From Merluccius polli (taxonomy: Eukaryota; Chordata; Actinopteri; Gadiformes; Merlucciidae): a stretch of 64,000 nt of DNA. The position numbers and the translations under genes are program-made. Position 1 is the stretch's first letter. The number at the start of each line of letters is the position of its first letter. Below, piece by piece: positions 1-11,350 of the stretch. The stretch lies in assembly GCA_030340625.1 (NCBI GenBank), contig JAOPHQ010002562.1, positions 462,585 to 526,584 of the forward strand, in the 5' to 3' direction. Below the pieces are notes generated by a model, which saw only the letters and a program-made list of their open reading frames with translations, did not search any database and was not told the origin of the DNA.

Positions 1-84
1 CTTAAAACAACCCTCCAGTGCTTTACGATCCATGTCCATCTGGGGAACCATGGCTTTCTCCGGTGTTCTTCCTAGATAAAATAA

Positions 85-195
85 CTGTGTGTGTTTTTGA
101 TAGCTGGTTTATCCCGGGTGCCATGATTGCTCTTTACCACAGGTGTGCAGCCTCAGGCCAGGTGAGGCTGTAAACCAGCTATCAACCACACACAC
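85..195. repeat. Hairpin (MITE-like) element, copy 1
   Basis: A short element with inverted ends: GATAGCTGGTTTA at 99-111 and its reverse complement, TAAACCAGCTATC, ending at 183. The inverted ends extend outward into a GTGTGTG / CACACAC pair. The core carries the block CAGGTGTGCAGCC. Two more copies with the same ends and core lie at 6164-6279 and 63880-63999, which shows a dispersed family. No protein is encoded. The superfamily is not known to me. Confidence 0.75.
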
Positions 196-200
196 TCCAC

Positions 201-1200
201 AATAACATAATTTGTTTCAGACATATTCTTTTTTTTACATAGTTTTTATTGGTGAAAAGCTAACATCATATTAAATTGGTATACTTTACGTTGCTATACA
301 ATTCCTTATGACCCTCTCTAAGCCTTTTTTCTTTTGCCACTGCTGTCATGGAGAACTCTTCACCTAGGTTTGATAATTGAAGACAAGACAGAGGAAACAT
401 CTCTAAAGATAACTGAGTTTATTCTGATAATACAACGTAATGGCAGAGTAAAATAAGTGAACCTGATGTCAGTCTCGAGTGAACACTAAAAAAACTTGTG
501 TGTGCATAGTTTTGTTTCTCTGATGTTTGAGCTCCTCCTTAAAGAGAAAGCTTTTCCTGGTTTGCTCTTGTGGGCTGACGCTGTCTGACTTGTCCAATAT
601 GTGTTCGTGGGTGAACCCCTCCCATGGATACTATCTGCTGTACCAGGAAGTGGTTGCTCTTAGTATGTGTATGAGGTAGGTGTTATTGAGAGTAGCACCC
701 TCAGTCTGTTCTATGTCCACTTGTCAAGTGTCCACTTGTCTGGTTTCACAAAATCCATATATGGTTATCCAATAGCACCATGTAATGTCATAGCTGAGAT
801 TCTAATGCTAGTTATCAAGACAATATATTTCACATTTCCCCCCTTTGATACTAACAGTATCACTTAAAGTAAACATACATTCAGGCACATGACAAATCAA
901 CAAATTTAGTCTTAGGGATAATACGCTGTAGCATGATTAAGCGACTTAAACCTTAACATGACTTATTATTTCACTACACAATGGGGCACAAATGTAGTAA
1001 CACCAATAAAGGGGTGCGATTAACATGAATAAGTGATGGGGAGTAAATAAACACAAACAGAACAACGAAAACCAAAACACAAACAAAACTCACAGCACTT
1101 CACGGGTTAAACCTGGACAGGAGAAAATAACGTAAGCCTCCTAAACCCTAACTTGATTGACCGTACCAGACCCCAACATCATTTGTCATGCACAAGTGTT
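201..1200. other. No recognisable gene
   Basis: AT-rich, non-coding-looking sequence. The only open frames are short and resemble nothing I know. No clear repeat ends were seen. Confidence 0.5.
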
Positions 1201-1725
1201 CTCTTACCGAGCGCCCTATCTGTGGAACGGTCTGCCACCTGTAATCAGGGAAGCCGACTCTGTTGATTAATTCAAATCTAAACTCAAAACCTACCACTTT
1301 ACTCGCTCATTTGGCTCCTACGAGTGAGCCTCAGCATTCATTACAGCTAAATCGACTTGTTAGCCAGCACTAGCCTACCCTTGCTGCCGACGGGTACTAG
1401 ATTGAGTGTGTGTGTGTGTATGTGTGTATGTGTGTCCCATCTAACCACAATGTTGTCTCTGTCCTAGGGTGTTGCTGTGATCACGACTGGACGTCCGGCC
1501 ACTGCACTGGACGGCTACCAGCTCACCAGCCAGCACCTCATCATCATGGACAATATTATGTGTGTCACTTATGGCACCCATTGCACTCCTAACCATCCCT
1601 GGAATTTCTTGCCCTTTGGGGGGCTGGGGTTAGGGGGTGCAATAAAATGTGTGGCCTGTGAAGCCCTTTGAGACTGTAACTGTGTTAAGGGCTATACAAA
1701 TAAAATTGACTTGACTTGACTAGAC
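1195..1725 (+). mobile_element. L2-like LINE, 3' end remnant
   Basis: From about 1200 the plus strand reads a decayed reverse-transcriptase C-terminus (LSYRAPYLWNGLPP, then FKSKLKTYHF after a stop), the usual end of L2/CR1-clade ORF2. The 3' tail follows: CCCTTTGAGACTGTAAC, then GGGCTATACAAATAAAATTG with repeats of TTGACTTGAC at 1700-1722. Such short repeated tails are typical of fish L2 elements. The body is lost and the frame is broken, so this is a dead 5'-truncated copy. Confidence 0.75.
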
Positions 1726-2690
1726 GTTTCATCATTACACCACCCCCCTTTGTTACCACATGTTTTTCTTCTGGCGGGGCGGTGACTTGCAGATCAATGA
1801 TGGATTGGATAGACAGGTCAGAATGTCTTTAAGGAGGGGTTTTCACCATCATCATGGGGTAATGAGGTTGCCATGGTGGCAATGAGGCAACAGCATGGTG
1901 GCAATGTCGGCGGCACAATTGTCACAGGAAACAAATTCCTTGATTGGTGGGCGGCACATTTGACTCTAGCTAGCTGGCTGGGTTTTGTCATTGTTGTGGG
2001 TAGGGGGTGGCTTCTTAGGGTTGGGGTGCAGCATTTATTGGCTGTGGGGCGTACTGCGGTTGGGGAGCCCCTGGTGAAGCTTCAGATTGGAGAACAATGA
2101 TGGCTTGCATTTTGGCAGCGTCCTTCGCCAGGGCTTCTTTCTTTGTGCCAGTTGTTCAGCATCTCGGCACTTTCCTTGGGCTTCTTGTTGTTCTGCCTGC
2201 TGCTCATGATGTAGGACCGTATCTCAGACCATCTCTTACTGTTGAGTCCCATGACTCGATTCAGGGCGGTCTGCACTTATTCTTGTAGGCCTCTTCTCAG
2301 TGTCAATAGGAACAGGGCGATTGAGGCTGTGGTCCCAGTGGTCGCCAGTCTCTTGGTACATGTCTTGGAGCTGCTTAATGTGGCCTTCAGTAGTGATCCA
2401 GGCATCCTGGGTCTCTTCTGGTGGGGAACTGTTCACGGATGGCGTCTCAGAGGGCGTTGGGATGATGTGAGTGATGATGATGATGCATTGTGATGTGGCG
2501 TGTGGTAGAGTCCTCTGCTACAACTTCTAAACAGCGATTTTAATGTTATATCTATTGGGAACATTTTGTAACGTGTGAAGTATCTGGTTAAATTGCACTT
2601 TAGTTAGGCTATTGTTTAAGGCAGGGTACTTTGTAATTTGCCTATTTTGTAGAAATATTGACCAAACGATGGCTCTATAGAGAGGAGTGC
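1726..2690. other. Unassigned region with weak minus-strand open frames
   Basis: Overlapping minus-strand frames at 2082-2276 and 2236-2436 have a fairly protein-like composition (for example LNRVMGLNSKRWSEIRSYI), which might be a decayed transposon protein, but I recognise no family. A GTGGCAATG-type short duplication lies at 1870-1910. No function is proposed. Confidence 0.3.
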
Positions 2691-3333
2691 TGCTGCCCGA
2701 CGGTTACACTTGGAAGCCCCGTCTCCTGGGCAGGTAGACACCGCTAAACACACAGGACTCATACCGGTGATTGCATCTTTAGTTCACCATGTCACATCGC
2801 TAATTCAGAGCGTGAATATCTGTTGAATATCCACTATCTTTAACTTTTAAAAAAACACTTTCAAACGACATTTTTGCTATTGAGATTATTTTAATACACC
2901 ACCACAGCAGCGCTATGCTGCTATAAATGTCATTTTCAGTTTTAATGTTGGGACATCCCTGGCGGCTGACATTATTGTAAAACGTAACGAATGTGGGGTA
3001 ACTCCGCCCACCTGGGCTAGCTACTAAATGTTGGTGAACAAACCAATATCATATTTTAGTCTCAACAACAATATGCAATGGTGAAGGCTTAATTTCTCTA
3101 GAGCCGTTTGTCCGTTCTGGGCTACTGTAGAAACATGGCGGTGCAACATGGCGGCCTCCGTGGAAGGCGACCTGCTCCCCATGTAGATATAAACGGCTCA
3201 TTCTAAGTGAACGAAAACACGATTCTTATTTTCAGGTCATTATACACTAATTAAAACATACTTCTGAATATTATATTTAATTTTTACCAAGTCCGTTCCA
3301 GATGCCGCAACATTCTACACACTGGACCTTTAA
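2690..3333 (-). repeat. TTAA-type non-autonomous element, one end visible
   Basis: Reading the minus strand, the element starts at TTAA (3330-3333) followed by AGGTCCAGTGTGTAGAATG and then a conserved block with GCCGCCATGTTGCACCGCCA around 3130-3160. I recall this as a dispersed block in teleost genomes. The other end was not identified, so the 2690 boundary is a guess. No coding capacity is seen. Confidence 0.45.
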
Positions 3334-4226
3334 GTCAGTTAAATGAACGTCACGTTATGATGTGACCTATATTTGACCCACAATTGGCAAAATGTTAAAC
3401 ACAACATAATTATCAACATTTTGACAAAACTTGAGGAAGTCTTGTCAACTGATTTTTTATCTTGATAGTTTCTCACCTAAGGGACTATTACAAATAATAA
3501 TGTAATATTCTTGAACTAAAGGAACTATTTTTCGCAAAAAAGTAAGTATCAACACAACAATCTACTGGGCGGCACTCTTTTCTTGCAATGCTGACCAGGT
3601 GAGTCCAGAACAGCTAATTTCTATTGTAATCGTGTGTACTCTCGTGTGTAATATTTAAAGACATTTACCATGCGTGTGCCATTACCAAACAATGCTAACT
3701 GCATTTATAACATTGCTTTGGAGTTTGCCTTTACCATTTTCTTTTGTTGCTCGCACCTATCAGCATTTTTTATGCAAGATGAAATTATTCTGCATGGAGA
3801 AGATGGCCTTCCCACTTGAAGGAAACGTGTCTTTGTTATTCATTTTCAGGCGCGGATGGTCGACAATCTACAACAAGTCCTTATGGTGCTTCATTTGAAG
3901 CACCACAAGGCAAGCGGTGTCTCAAATGCTGTTTGAATGTTTCAAGTTGAATGTCATCGTTTTAATCAAGTACATGTTCTGCTGATCTTTCGGTGTTTTT
4001 TTTGTCTTGTTTTTAATAAATCTTTAACTTCTCTGACAAGGCCCTTTTTTAAAATAATTGATCAATGTTTTCAAAGACTTTAGTCTTTTTTTATTATTTA
4101 CTATTATTATTATTTTATTATTTATAATTATATTTACTTAAAATGTTTAATCTTTTGGCGTAGCTCTACTGTGTCGCTTAACATTGCATTACAATCCAAT
4201 ACATTTGTTTCACATTAGAACTTGTG
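3334..4226. other. No recognisable gene
   Basis: AT-rich sequence with an AT microsatellite-like stretch near 4090-4140. The 74-codon frame at 3674-3898 has no family resemblance I can see. Confidence 0.4.
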
Positions 4227-4467
4227 TTAAAGGTCTCATTCCGCGAGAAACAGTTTAATACTTGTTTTTGTTGAAATACTATAGGTCTCACCGAGTTGCA
4301 TGTGCGTGCTGCGCGTGAAAACGTTCTTCTACCCCCATTGCCTGTATTTGGCAATGAAAGAACAGAGAAAAAAACACTGAGAAAAATCAGCGGATGAGAA
4401 AAGCCCCACGGATTGACGTCAGTCCGTGAATTAGTATTCATGGCCTCGCCTCCGCTACCGGCCACCG

Positions 4468-4539
4468 AAAGTCGACGAGCAGAAGGACTTCAAGTGCAAC
4501 ACGGCGCAGCCGGGCTGCCACAACGTCTGCTACGACCAC
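4468..4539 (+). pseudogene. Connexin extracellular-loop fragment
   Basis: Twenty-four codons read KVDEQKDF, then CNTAQPGCHNVC, then YDH. The Cys spacing C-x6-C-x3-C with the CNT.QPGC..VCYD context is the signature of the first extracellular loop of gap-junction connexins, closest to beta-type connexins from memory. The frame runs into a stop just after (TAG near 4555), and no membrane segments flank it. It lies wholly inside the TTAA-flanked element 4231-5138, so it looks like a host exon fragment carried by a transposon. Chance resemblance is unlikely because all three cysteines and the surrounding residues fit. Confidence 0.75.
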
Positions 4540-4707
4540 TTATATATATCTACCTAGAAGGTTGCAAAGACTGTCGATAGTGTAAAGAAACAAGTCTGTA
4601 TTTCGAAAACGTTTACAACTGTTTATTATAACTTGAAAGCATGATGACGATCGCCACAAACGTTCACCTCTTTTAGAAGAAAAGTTAAGTTGACATGCAA
4701 ATATTAC

Positions 4708-4814
4708 CATTCTGAAACGTTCAACGACAAACGATCAGGAAGCGGTTCTTGTGCTATCTCTTCTTCCTCCTCGGATTCAGGATCATACTCATAAGGCTGT
4801 ATCTCCGAAGACAT
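4708..4814 (-). pseudogene. First exon of a P2X7-tail-like transposon protein
   Basis: The minus strand reads MSSEIQPYEYDPE, an acidic stretch of five Glu, then DRLSLNVSEW, and meets a GT donor (GTAATATT) at 4707. The arrangement PY-x-x-(E/D)PE, acidic run, then an aromatic W just before the splice site resembles the N-terminus of the many fish proteins annotated as P2X7-like, which carry only the cytoplasmic zinc-binding tail domain of the receptor. The following exons are absent from this short element, so it is a remnant. A similar exon lies at 22560-22709. Confidence 0.5.
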
Positions 4815-5142
4815 TTTCTGCAACAGCACAGTCGCGATTCTCGACTCGTCTCGCACTACTAGTTGAATATGGAGCGGAAAAATCCTCACTGCGCACTGGA
4901 GGTAGCGTCACAATGCTGTTAGCCAACCAGAGGCGAGTTCATTAGCATGTCATGCATATTCATGATGAGAGGCGAAATCGTGTCGTTCGCCCCCCCCCCC
5001 CCCCACCTCCCCCACCAAACTAAAACAGCATGAAACAGGCGCGGCAGAGCATTTTTTTTAACCAAAACCGGTACTGAGGGTATTTATTAACACTAGAGAC
5101 CACCGCAAAATTAATGAAAAAACGATGAGATGAGACCTTTAA

Positions 5143-6160
5143 CATTGTTTTTGGTTTTACTAGAAAAGTCAATTGTAGCCTACTTAGGCCTACTGTAATG
5201 TCATAGAATAAGTTTTAACTTAATTGGCAGATTAGGGTTGTATTGTATTGTGGTATAAAAGTCACTTTTGGGTCGTCGATATGACGTCTGTCATACAAAC
5301 CCAGAAATCGACATCCAGTGTTGACCTCCGTGATCGACGTGGGCAGGGTATGGTTTTAATAGAATCTAACAATAAAGAGAGGAATCTCTGTCTGTATGTG
5401 CCATTGCAACACAAATTGTGTAAGTTTGCCATACTAACTTACACTAATACGGTTACCACCAGCAAAATACCTCCGGTGGCGACGCAGTTCTTCAGTTCTC
5501 CGCAAGGCTTCATACCTCACCGGGAGCATTTTAAAAAAAATGTACCTGCCCGATTTACTCAGATTTTACTGGATTATACCAGAGGCCAAGCAATCGGCCT
5601 GTTCCGAACAGGCATGTGAATGATGAATGGGCACTGCACTAGTTATTAAATAAAAGGTGCAAGTTAGTTTTTTATGGTCATTTACACACCAAGTACGGCT
5701 TTGTATAGCACAGGTCAATTTTGAGCCGTCAATATGACGGTCGATTAGACGTCGGTCAGATAACTGACGTCCAAAAGACTTTCCTAAATGCCCCACAAAT
5801 TGACCCCCTAGTGACGTTGATGACCGACATCAAATCGAGGCTAACTGGATGACAAAATGTTTGTGGGCAGTCAAGCCACCACTGACACTTTATCAACACC
5901 CCCTTTTGAAAACATCTTCCCACGGCTATGGGCTAGCCACAAGGAAACATGAGCATAGGAAGAGACATTAACTGAAACATGTATAACATAACTATGACCA
6001 ATGGTCATGTAGCAGACTCTCCTGCCACACACTATCTTAGTGGCTTTTGCTGGGGCCCTCTGACACAGGTAGATGCTGCATTTATTGGAGATAGCAAGGT
6101 GGTATTTGCCGAGCAGATGTAACATGCTGCCATGACAGTGGCTCTCTCCCGAGTGTGTGT
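5143..6160. other. No recognisable gene
   Basis: A 123-codon frame at 5248-5619 has no family resemblance. Repeated short motifs of the kind GACGTC / GTCGATATGACG around 5270-5340 and 5730-5770 suggest a low-order repeat but no defined element. Confidence 0.4.
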
Positions 6161-6163
6161 GGT

Positions 6164-6279
6164 GATAGCTGGTTTATCCTGGGTGCCATGATTGCTCATG
6201 CACCACAGGTGTGCAGCCCATGCCCAGCCCAGCCCAGAGTCCAATCAGTCAGGCCAGGCCAGGCTGTAAACCAGCTATC
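6164..6279. repeat. Hairpin (MITE-like) element, copy 2
   Basis: Same inverted ends and CAGGTGTGCAGCCC core as the copies at 85-195 and 63880-63999. The left flank, GAGTGTGTGTGGT, is shared with copy 3, so the true element extends a little beyond the hairpin. Confidence 0.75.
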
Positions 6280-6754
6280 AACAACAAACACTCCACAGGT
6301 CATAACAGGCATTAGAGCCCCCGCTAAGGTAAACGAGTGGGAAAAATAACAAATGCTGTCAATGCAGTGTGAAAAATAAAAGGGTTTATTTTAAAATATA
6401 TTCAATGTGATCTATATGTCAATGTACTTTGAGGCGTTGATATTACTAATGCAAACCAAAAATATTAATCATGTCATGTTCAATAATATTAAAGTTGTTC
6501 GGAAGAGTATAGGCTATAAGGTAGTTTGGACAAGCGCACAGAGCACATCGCCCTGAAGAACTGTGGTTTAGCTCGCTGAACATATCCAGGCTTTCTTGGG
6601 AAAACCTTGATTGCTAAATACGAAACTCGCAATCAGAGTTAAACGGTTCCACGAAGCTCACTTAAAGTAAATTTGTCAAGCCAGGTTTTCCGCTTTAGTT
6701 TCAATGCGCGTTCACATAAAATGGGTGTAACCCAACGTCATTCACCTTGACGCA

Positions 6755-6946
6755 ATGGATCCGACGGAGCGAACACGGGCTGTGTATGTCACTCAGGAGG
6801 AGCAAGTAGTGATTGTGAACTCATACGAGGAGTTTAAAAAGCAAATAACGGCAAGCGGCGATACAGTTGCCCATAATAAGGCTAGGGAGGCGTGCTGGCA
6901 AAAAAACAGCAGATTCTGTGAATGCGTAAGAATTGTTCGCCATTAA
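6755..6946 (+). pseudogene. Harbinger-type Myb/SANT DNA-binding exon, frameshifted
   Basis: Starting at ATG 6755 the plus strand reads MDPTERTRAVYVTQEEQVV, then a helix-rich stretch ending AREACWQK. This is the start of a Myb/SANT-like domain of the kind encoded by the second gene of PIF/Harbinger elements. In the A-run after WQK one extra base shifts the frame: the neighbouring frame continues IADSVNA to a likely GT donor. A HARBI1-like exon lies about 0.5 kb away on the opposite strand, the usual two-gene layout of a Harbinger element. I infer the two are remains of one copy. Confidence 0.5.
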
Positions 6947-7257
6947 TCCCAATAGAGTGCATATGATTGCAAAATGCAAAAGCAACCTCCAACTTGCTTT
7001 ATTGTGTAATTTAGGGAATTCCTTTCAAATACATCCTATATGTAAGAAACGTATTGCATGTGCTGGAAGGTAGCGACGGTGGTGTGGTGGATTAATATGT
7101 GAGCTGACGCAGCGACCGGGGTTCATATGTTGCCTGTCCATCATCTTGCCTTTTACCCCCATCTAGATTACCAAACTGGATAATTCCATAAGATTAATGA
7201 ATAAGTATTCCATATGACATAAGAAACATAACTTATCAAACTACACATAAATGCACT

Positions 7258-7325
7258 TCACTTGGGAATCGAACCCAGCACGCAGAATCTCAAGACTGAT
7301 GCGCTACCGCCACTCTACCGCTCAT
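7258..7325 (-). repeat. tRNA-like sequence
   Basis: The minus strand has a tRNA-like head: GTGGCGGTAGCGC resembling an A box, a candidate anticodon loop CTTGAGA, and GGTTCGATTCC, a perfect B box, paired in a GGG/CCC stem. The acceptor stem does not close well and no CCA or Pol III terminator is obvious. It is more likely a tRNA-derived repeat head than a working tRNA gene. Confidence 0.35.
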
Positions 7326-7337
7326 TCACGTAGAGGC

Positions 7338-7800
7338 CTACAGGTGTTTTCTTTTACCTGCTAGTTGATAACTTGCAACTTGACAGTTTGTGTTGGCAAA
7401 AAGTTGGGAAACACCACGAACATATTTAGCAGTGTATTTAGGGCAGCTACAACCTTGCGTATCGCAAGGCACCTTTTTGCTTATATTTTCGGCATCACCA
7501 ACTGTATGCAAATATGTACCCGTGACAACAAATCGCAGTGAAACACAGACACACTGCGCACGGCTTCTTTTTGTAGCATTGCCTACATAAGGTCCAACAA
7601 GGACGACCAAATAGCGAATACCCTCTGATGAGAACCTGTATCTCTCATAAAGAATATCCTCTGATGAGAACCTGTATCTCTCATAAAGAATACCCTCTGA
7701 TGAGAACCTGTATCTCTCATAAAGAATATCCTCTGATGAGAACCTGTATCTCTCATAAAGAATATCCTCAGGCAATGCCAAGGGATCGGATCTGTCCCGA
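7338..7800 (-). pseudogene. HARBI1-like transposase N-terminal fragment with repeated exon segment
   Basis: The minus strand opens with DPLALPEDILYERYRFSSE, the conserved N-terminus of HARBI1/PIF-Harbinger transposases, and continues RYLVVLVGPYVGNATKRSRA, CVSLRFVVTGTYLHTVGDAE and NISK. The helix DILYERYRFSSE is present four times in a row, caused by a 36-bp tandem repeat. After NISK the family resemblance is lost and the DDE catalytic core is missing, so this is a dead fragment. No true ATG was found at the start; the frame runs in from upstream. It probably belongs with the Myb-like exon at 6755. Confidence 0.65.
7621..7770. repeat. 36-bp tandem repeat, four copies, in phase with codons
   Basis: The unit CCTCTGATGAGAACCTGTAT + CTCTCATAAAGAATAT repeats four times with only one or two changes between copies. 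Thirty-six bases is twelve codons, so the repeat preserves the minus-strand frame and simply multiplies a transposase helix. Confidence 0.9.
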
Positions 7801-9235
7801 AAGCGGCGCTCAGCTTTAAGAAGCCGATCTAATCGGAAAGTCTTAGCTGAAAACCTCCTCCCGACCAGGTTTGGTTGCCAGCATAAGTTACCATGGTGAT
7901 ATAGCGACGCTAAAAGAGAGCGACTTTCGTAGGACAGCTAACCCAGGCTTTGAGCGCAACATACCTCGCTAACCCACTAATCGAGCTTCGTAGTATACCC
8001 CCCGGGTGGGTTAACAACGAGATAAGCGATTATGATTGGCTAAGGCAGAGTCATGTTTCATGGTAGCCAATCGGAGCCAGTGTTTTTACACACAAGCCAG
8101 GCCACGCGCACCACACACACACACACACCAAACAGATTCGAAGAAGCAGCATAACACTTAACTTAACACAATAAGAGAGTTTGGGAGATCTGGAGTATGA
8201 AAGATAAAGACTTTATTTGTACTCAAGAGCACAAATATAGCCGAGTTTGTTTGACAAAGAACTGGTATTGTGATTCAGACTTCAGGCTATATAGGTTACC
8301 TTTGTGGTTTCCTCCTCCATGCATTAATCACCCAATCACAACAACCTATGCATTGTTTACCTATTCGAACCTAAAGATTAGGCTCCTCCCCTGTGACCCT
8401 TTCACAGCTCCACACCAGCTGGACATACTATTACACTTCTGCAGCACATGTCCTTGTGAGATAACATTAACTATAAACTAAATCACTGATTTGAGATAGT
8501 TTACATATAATAAATACCAGTCTTGAGTAAAGTAATAATTCAAAGAAAACAATTGTAGCCTGTAACAAAATATGAGTCAACATAAAGATGTATGGCATCC
8601 TGTATAAGCACAATGAAAATCACACCCAATAAATATTCATTTAACCAATTGACTATGATACCACAATTTATGATAGTAGAATCCACTCAGAGTATGCAAT
8701 GATTAACTTTGCAGATAACTTTAACTTGATTAACCATATGTAAGTAGAATAGAGACAAAGAGACTAGACAGGTCTATTTTCCACAGGGTTGTCAGTTGAC
8801 CCCCCTCTGACAGGGAGCCAAATGGGGTAAATACAGATGTGTGAGTATCTTGCTGCGTAATTAACAACTGTAAGGGGCCGCATTATCAACACAATAGACT
8901 AGGTTCATCTCAGACTAGGCAGGATGTTCACATGGGGGTTTAGTTGATTCAGTCAACTTAATCAGTGACTTTGTTCTGTTCCTCTCAGGGCAACACCCTG
9001 AAAATCTAATTATATTGGGGGCACTGAGCATCAAAGGTTTGTTTATATAAGAGTTTCCCCATCTGTGGTTCTCTGTATTTCTCCACACTTATTAGATTTA
9101 TATAGCATAATGGCGAGACAATAATTATGTATTATCATTAAATGTAACCGTAAATGTCTCCCACATTACTTTATGGAACAAGTAGTGAGTAACTATAACT
9201 AATTACTTTTTAAAAGTAATGTTCCCAACACCGGT
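7801..9235. other. No recognisable gene
   Basis: Non-coding-looking sequence with a short CA repeat at 8110-8128. A frame of 94 codons at 8197-8481 shows no known domain. Confidence 0.4.
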
Positions 9236-11005
9236 GAAGAGCTTCCTACTAAGAAGAGAAAATCATGGACAAGGTCATACAAAGACTATTTTTTGAATTA
9301 TGGTTTTGTTAATTATTCCAATCCAGACCAGGAAGCACGACCCATGTGTGTTATATGTAGCGAAAAACTCGCAAATGAGAGTTGAGAAGCCAAACAAACT
9401 AAAAAGACATTTGGAAACACTTCACCACGAATTGGCAAATAAACCATTGGATTTCTTTCAAAGGAAGGCACAGGAGATTAAATCATCAGCTGAGGTTCTT
9501 CATAGAAATGTGACATTAAACGACAAAGCCCAGCTAGCCTCTTATATGGTTTCTTACCATGTGGCCACGGAGAAACAACCCCACACCATTGCAGAAAGAT
9601 TAATCCTGCCTGCCGCAATAGACATGGTTAGCACAGTCATTGATGAACAGTCAGCGGGAAAATTAAAATGCATCCCCCTGAGTAACAACACGGTTTCCTG
9701 CAAAATAAATGATATTTCAGACAACCTTGAGAAGCAGCTTATTTCAAGACTAAAAGCAGCAGGGGATTTCTCAATCCAGCTCGATGAGAGCACAGATGTC
9801 TCAGATTGCGCAACTTTGTTGGTTTACGTAAGGTACGTGTGGGAAAATGAATTTGTGGAGGACTTGTTATGTTACTTGACTATTCCTACTGGAACGACAG
9901 GTAAACAAATATTTTGAGTATTGAACAACTACGTGGTTACAAAGTGCGGGCTGGACTGGGGCAATTGAAAAGGCATAACGAGTGACGGGGGCGCAAATAT
10001 GAAAGAAACAGCGGAGTTGTGAAAAGAATCAAGCAAGGCAGCTGGCAATGACATTGTGTGGAATCATTGTTTCATTCATTGACAGACGTTGGCATGCAAA
10101 GGAATACCTCTCAATCTTGACAAAGCACTGAAAGAAGTTATCCGCATTGTGAATTTTATTAAAGGCAGCGCACTCAACAATCAGCTTTTTGATCAGCTTT
10201 GCACTAACATGGGGGCGGAACTCACGCACTTACTGTTTCATACAGAAGTCCGCTGGCTCTCCAAAGGTAGAGTTCTTACCAGAGTTTATGAACTGAGAAA
10301 TGAAATTCATGCTTTCCTCCTCGAGAAGATTTGTTCCCCTTGCCGATTTGTTCACTGATGATTGGCTTCTCACATTGTCGTACCTGGCAGTTATCTTTGA
10401 TTTGAAGGAAGGAATTTGAAATGGCAAGAACAGCACGACAATGTTTTCCGAAATTGGAAACATGTTCTCGCTTTCCAAAAGTCCCTGAAGCTGTGGCTTG
10501 CACGCCTCAGATGGCCAAACCCAAGCCACTACATGTTTCCCACTGTGTTAGAGCATACAGAAAATGATGTCACTGACACAGGTGTAAAACATCTGACTGG
10601 ATCTATTCAGACACACCTAGTTGCATTCATTGATCACAAACTTTGATCGCTATTATCCAATGGAGAGATATGACATTTTGAGTGACAAAAGGTGGATTTA
10701 AATCCCTTTGAATTTGAAAGCCCATAGTCATTGCTGGAGCTGGGACTAACTCCTGCTGAAGAAACAGAGCTGTTACAGCTGAGCAGTGATCGCACGCTGA
10801 AAAGAAGACATGAATGCAAGACATTATCTTCATTCTGGATAAGCATCTCATCTGAATATGCTGTCCTAAGTAAAGCAAGCATTTTGCTACACATCCCTTT
10901 CACAACCACATGCAAGTGCGAAGTGGGATTTTCTGTTCTCACAAAAATGAAGACAAAACACAGAAATAGACTGAACGCTGCACCCGATATGCGCGTTGCA
11001 CACTA
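9236..11005 (+). pseudogene. hAT-type transposase (ZBED5/SCAND3-like), decayed
   Basis: The plus strand first reads KRKSWTRSYKDYFLNYGFV and a BED-type zinc finger (CVIC ... KRHLETLHH), with a frameshift near 9385 between the Cys and His pairs. The frame to 9917 continues with the hAT core, including QLDESTDVSDCATLLVYVRYV. Further pieces follow in other frames: HTEVRWLSKGRVLTRVYEL near 10240-10300, and the C-terminal dimerisation segment CKCEVGFSVLTKMKTKHRNR at 10909-10970. The order is right for a domesticated-type hAT transposase, but at least four frame breaks make it dead. No flanking 8-bp duplication was located. Confidence 0.75.
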
Positions 11006-11015
11006 GCCAAGCTTG

Positions 11016-11170
11016 TGATGACATAATGTTGATAGCCTGGGGCTAGAGAACATATGTGTGAACACTTAGCCCTGGGCTTAGCCCTGGTCCAGAAATGTGT
11101 GTGAACATGGGTCAAGTAAGCCCAGGACATCCTATCCTGGGGCTAACGTTAGCCTGGGGCTAAGCAGTGA
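11016..11170. repeat. Short repeat with CCTGGGGCTA motifs in both orientations
   Basis: The motif AGCCTGGGGCTA and close variants (TTAGCCCTGGGCTTAGCCC, TCCTGGGGCTAACGTTAGCC) occur several times in both orientations within 150 bp, with GTGTGAACA spacers. This looks like a small foldback or MITE-type repeat; its family is unknown to me. Confidence 0.45.
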
Positions 11171-11350
11171 ACAGTATAAAAGCTCCTAAAGATTCTGGAG
11201 TCCGATGTGCAAAGCATACTAGCATAGGCCTATTTCCTAAACTTGCAAAAACCTCAATTAAAGTAGGCTTCTTTGTGCACCCAAGCACAATGAATTGTAC
11301 ATGCTTTTGAAATGTTATCCCAAAAACACCACCACCAACAATGTTGTGAG

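Larger units (their letters stand above)
4231..5138. mobile_element. TTAA-flanked DNA transposon (Kolobok-like), internally reduced
   Basis: The left end reads TTAA (4227-4230) then AGGTCTCATT. The right end reads ATGAGACCT then TTAA (5139-5142). The ends are inverted copies and the TTAA duplication is perfect. Kolobok and piggyBac elements both duplicate TTAA; the P2X7-like exon on the minus strand (4708-4814) favours Kolobok, by comparison with the THAP-bearing element at 19001-23142. The 908-bp copy has no transposase. It also carries a connexin-like fragment at 4468-4539, a palindromic TGACGTCA site near 4415 and a C-run near 4990-5005. Confidence 0.7.

Noticed and set aside
7258..7325. 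A functional tRNA gene on the minus strand
   Set aside because: The B box is perfect but the acceptor stem does not pair convincingly and no terminator is visible, so it is listed only as tRNA-like repeat sequence.
7621..7770. A CRISPR-like array, because of regularly spaced identical units
   Set aside because: The 36-bp units are contiguous with no unique spacers, lie within a transposase frame, and the genome is eukaryotic.
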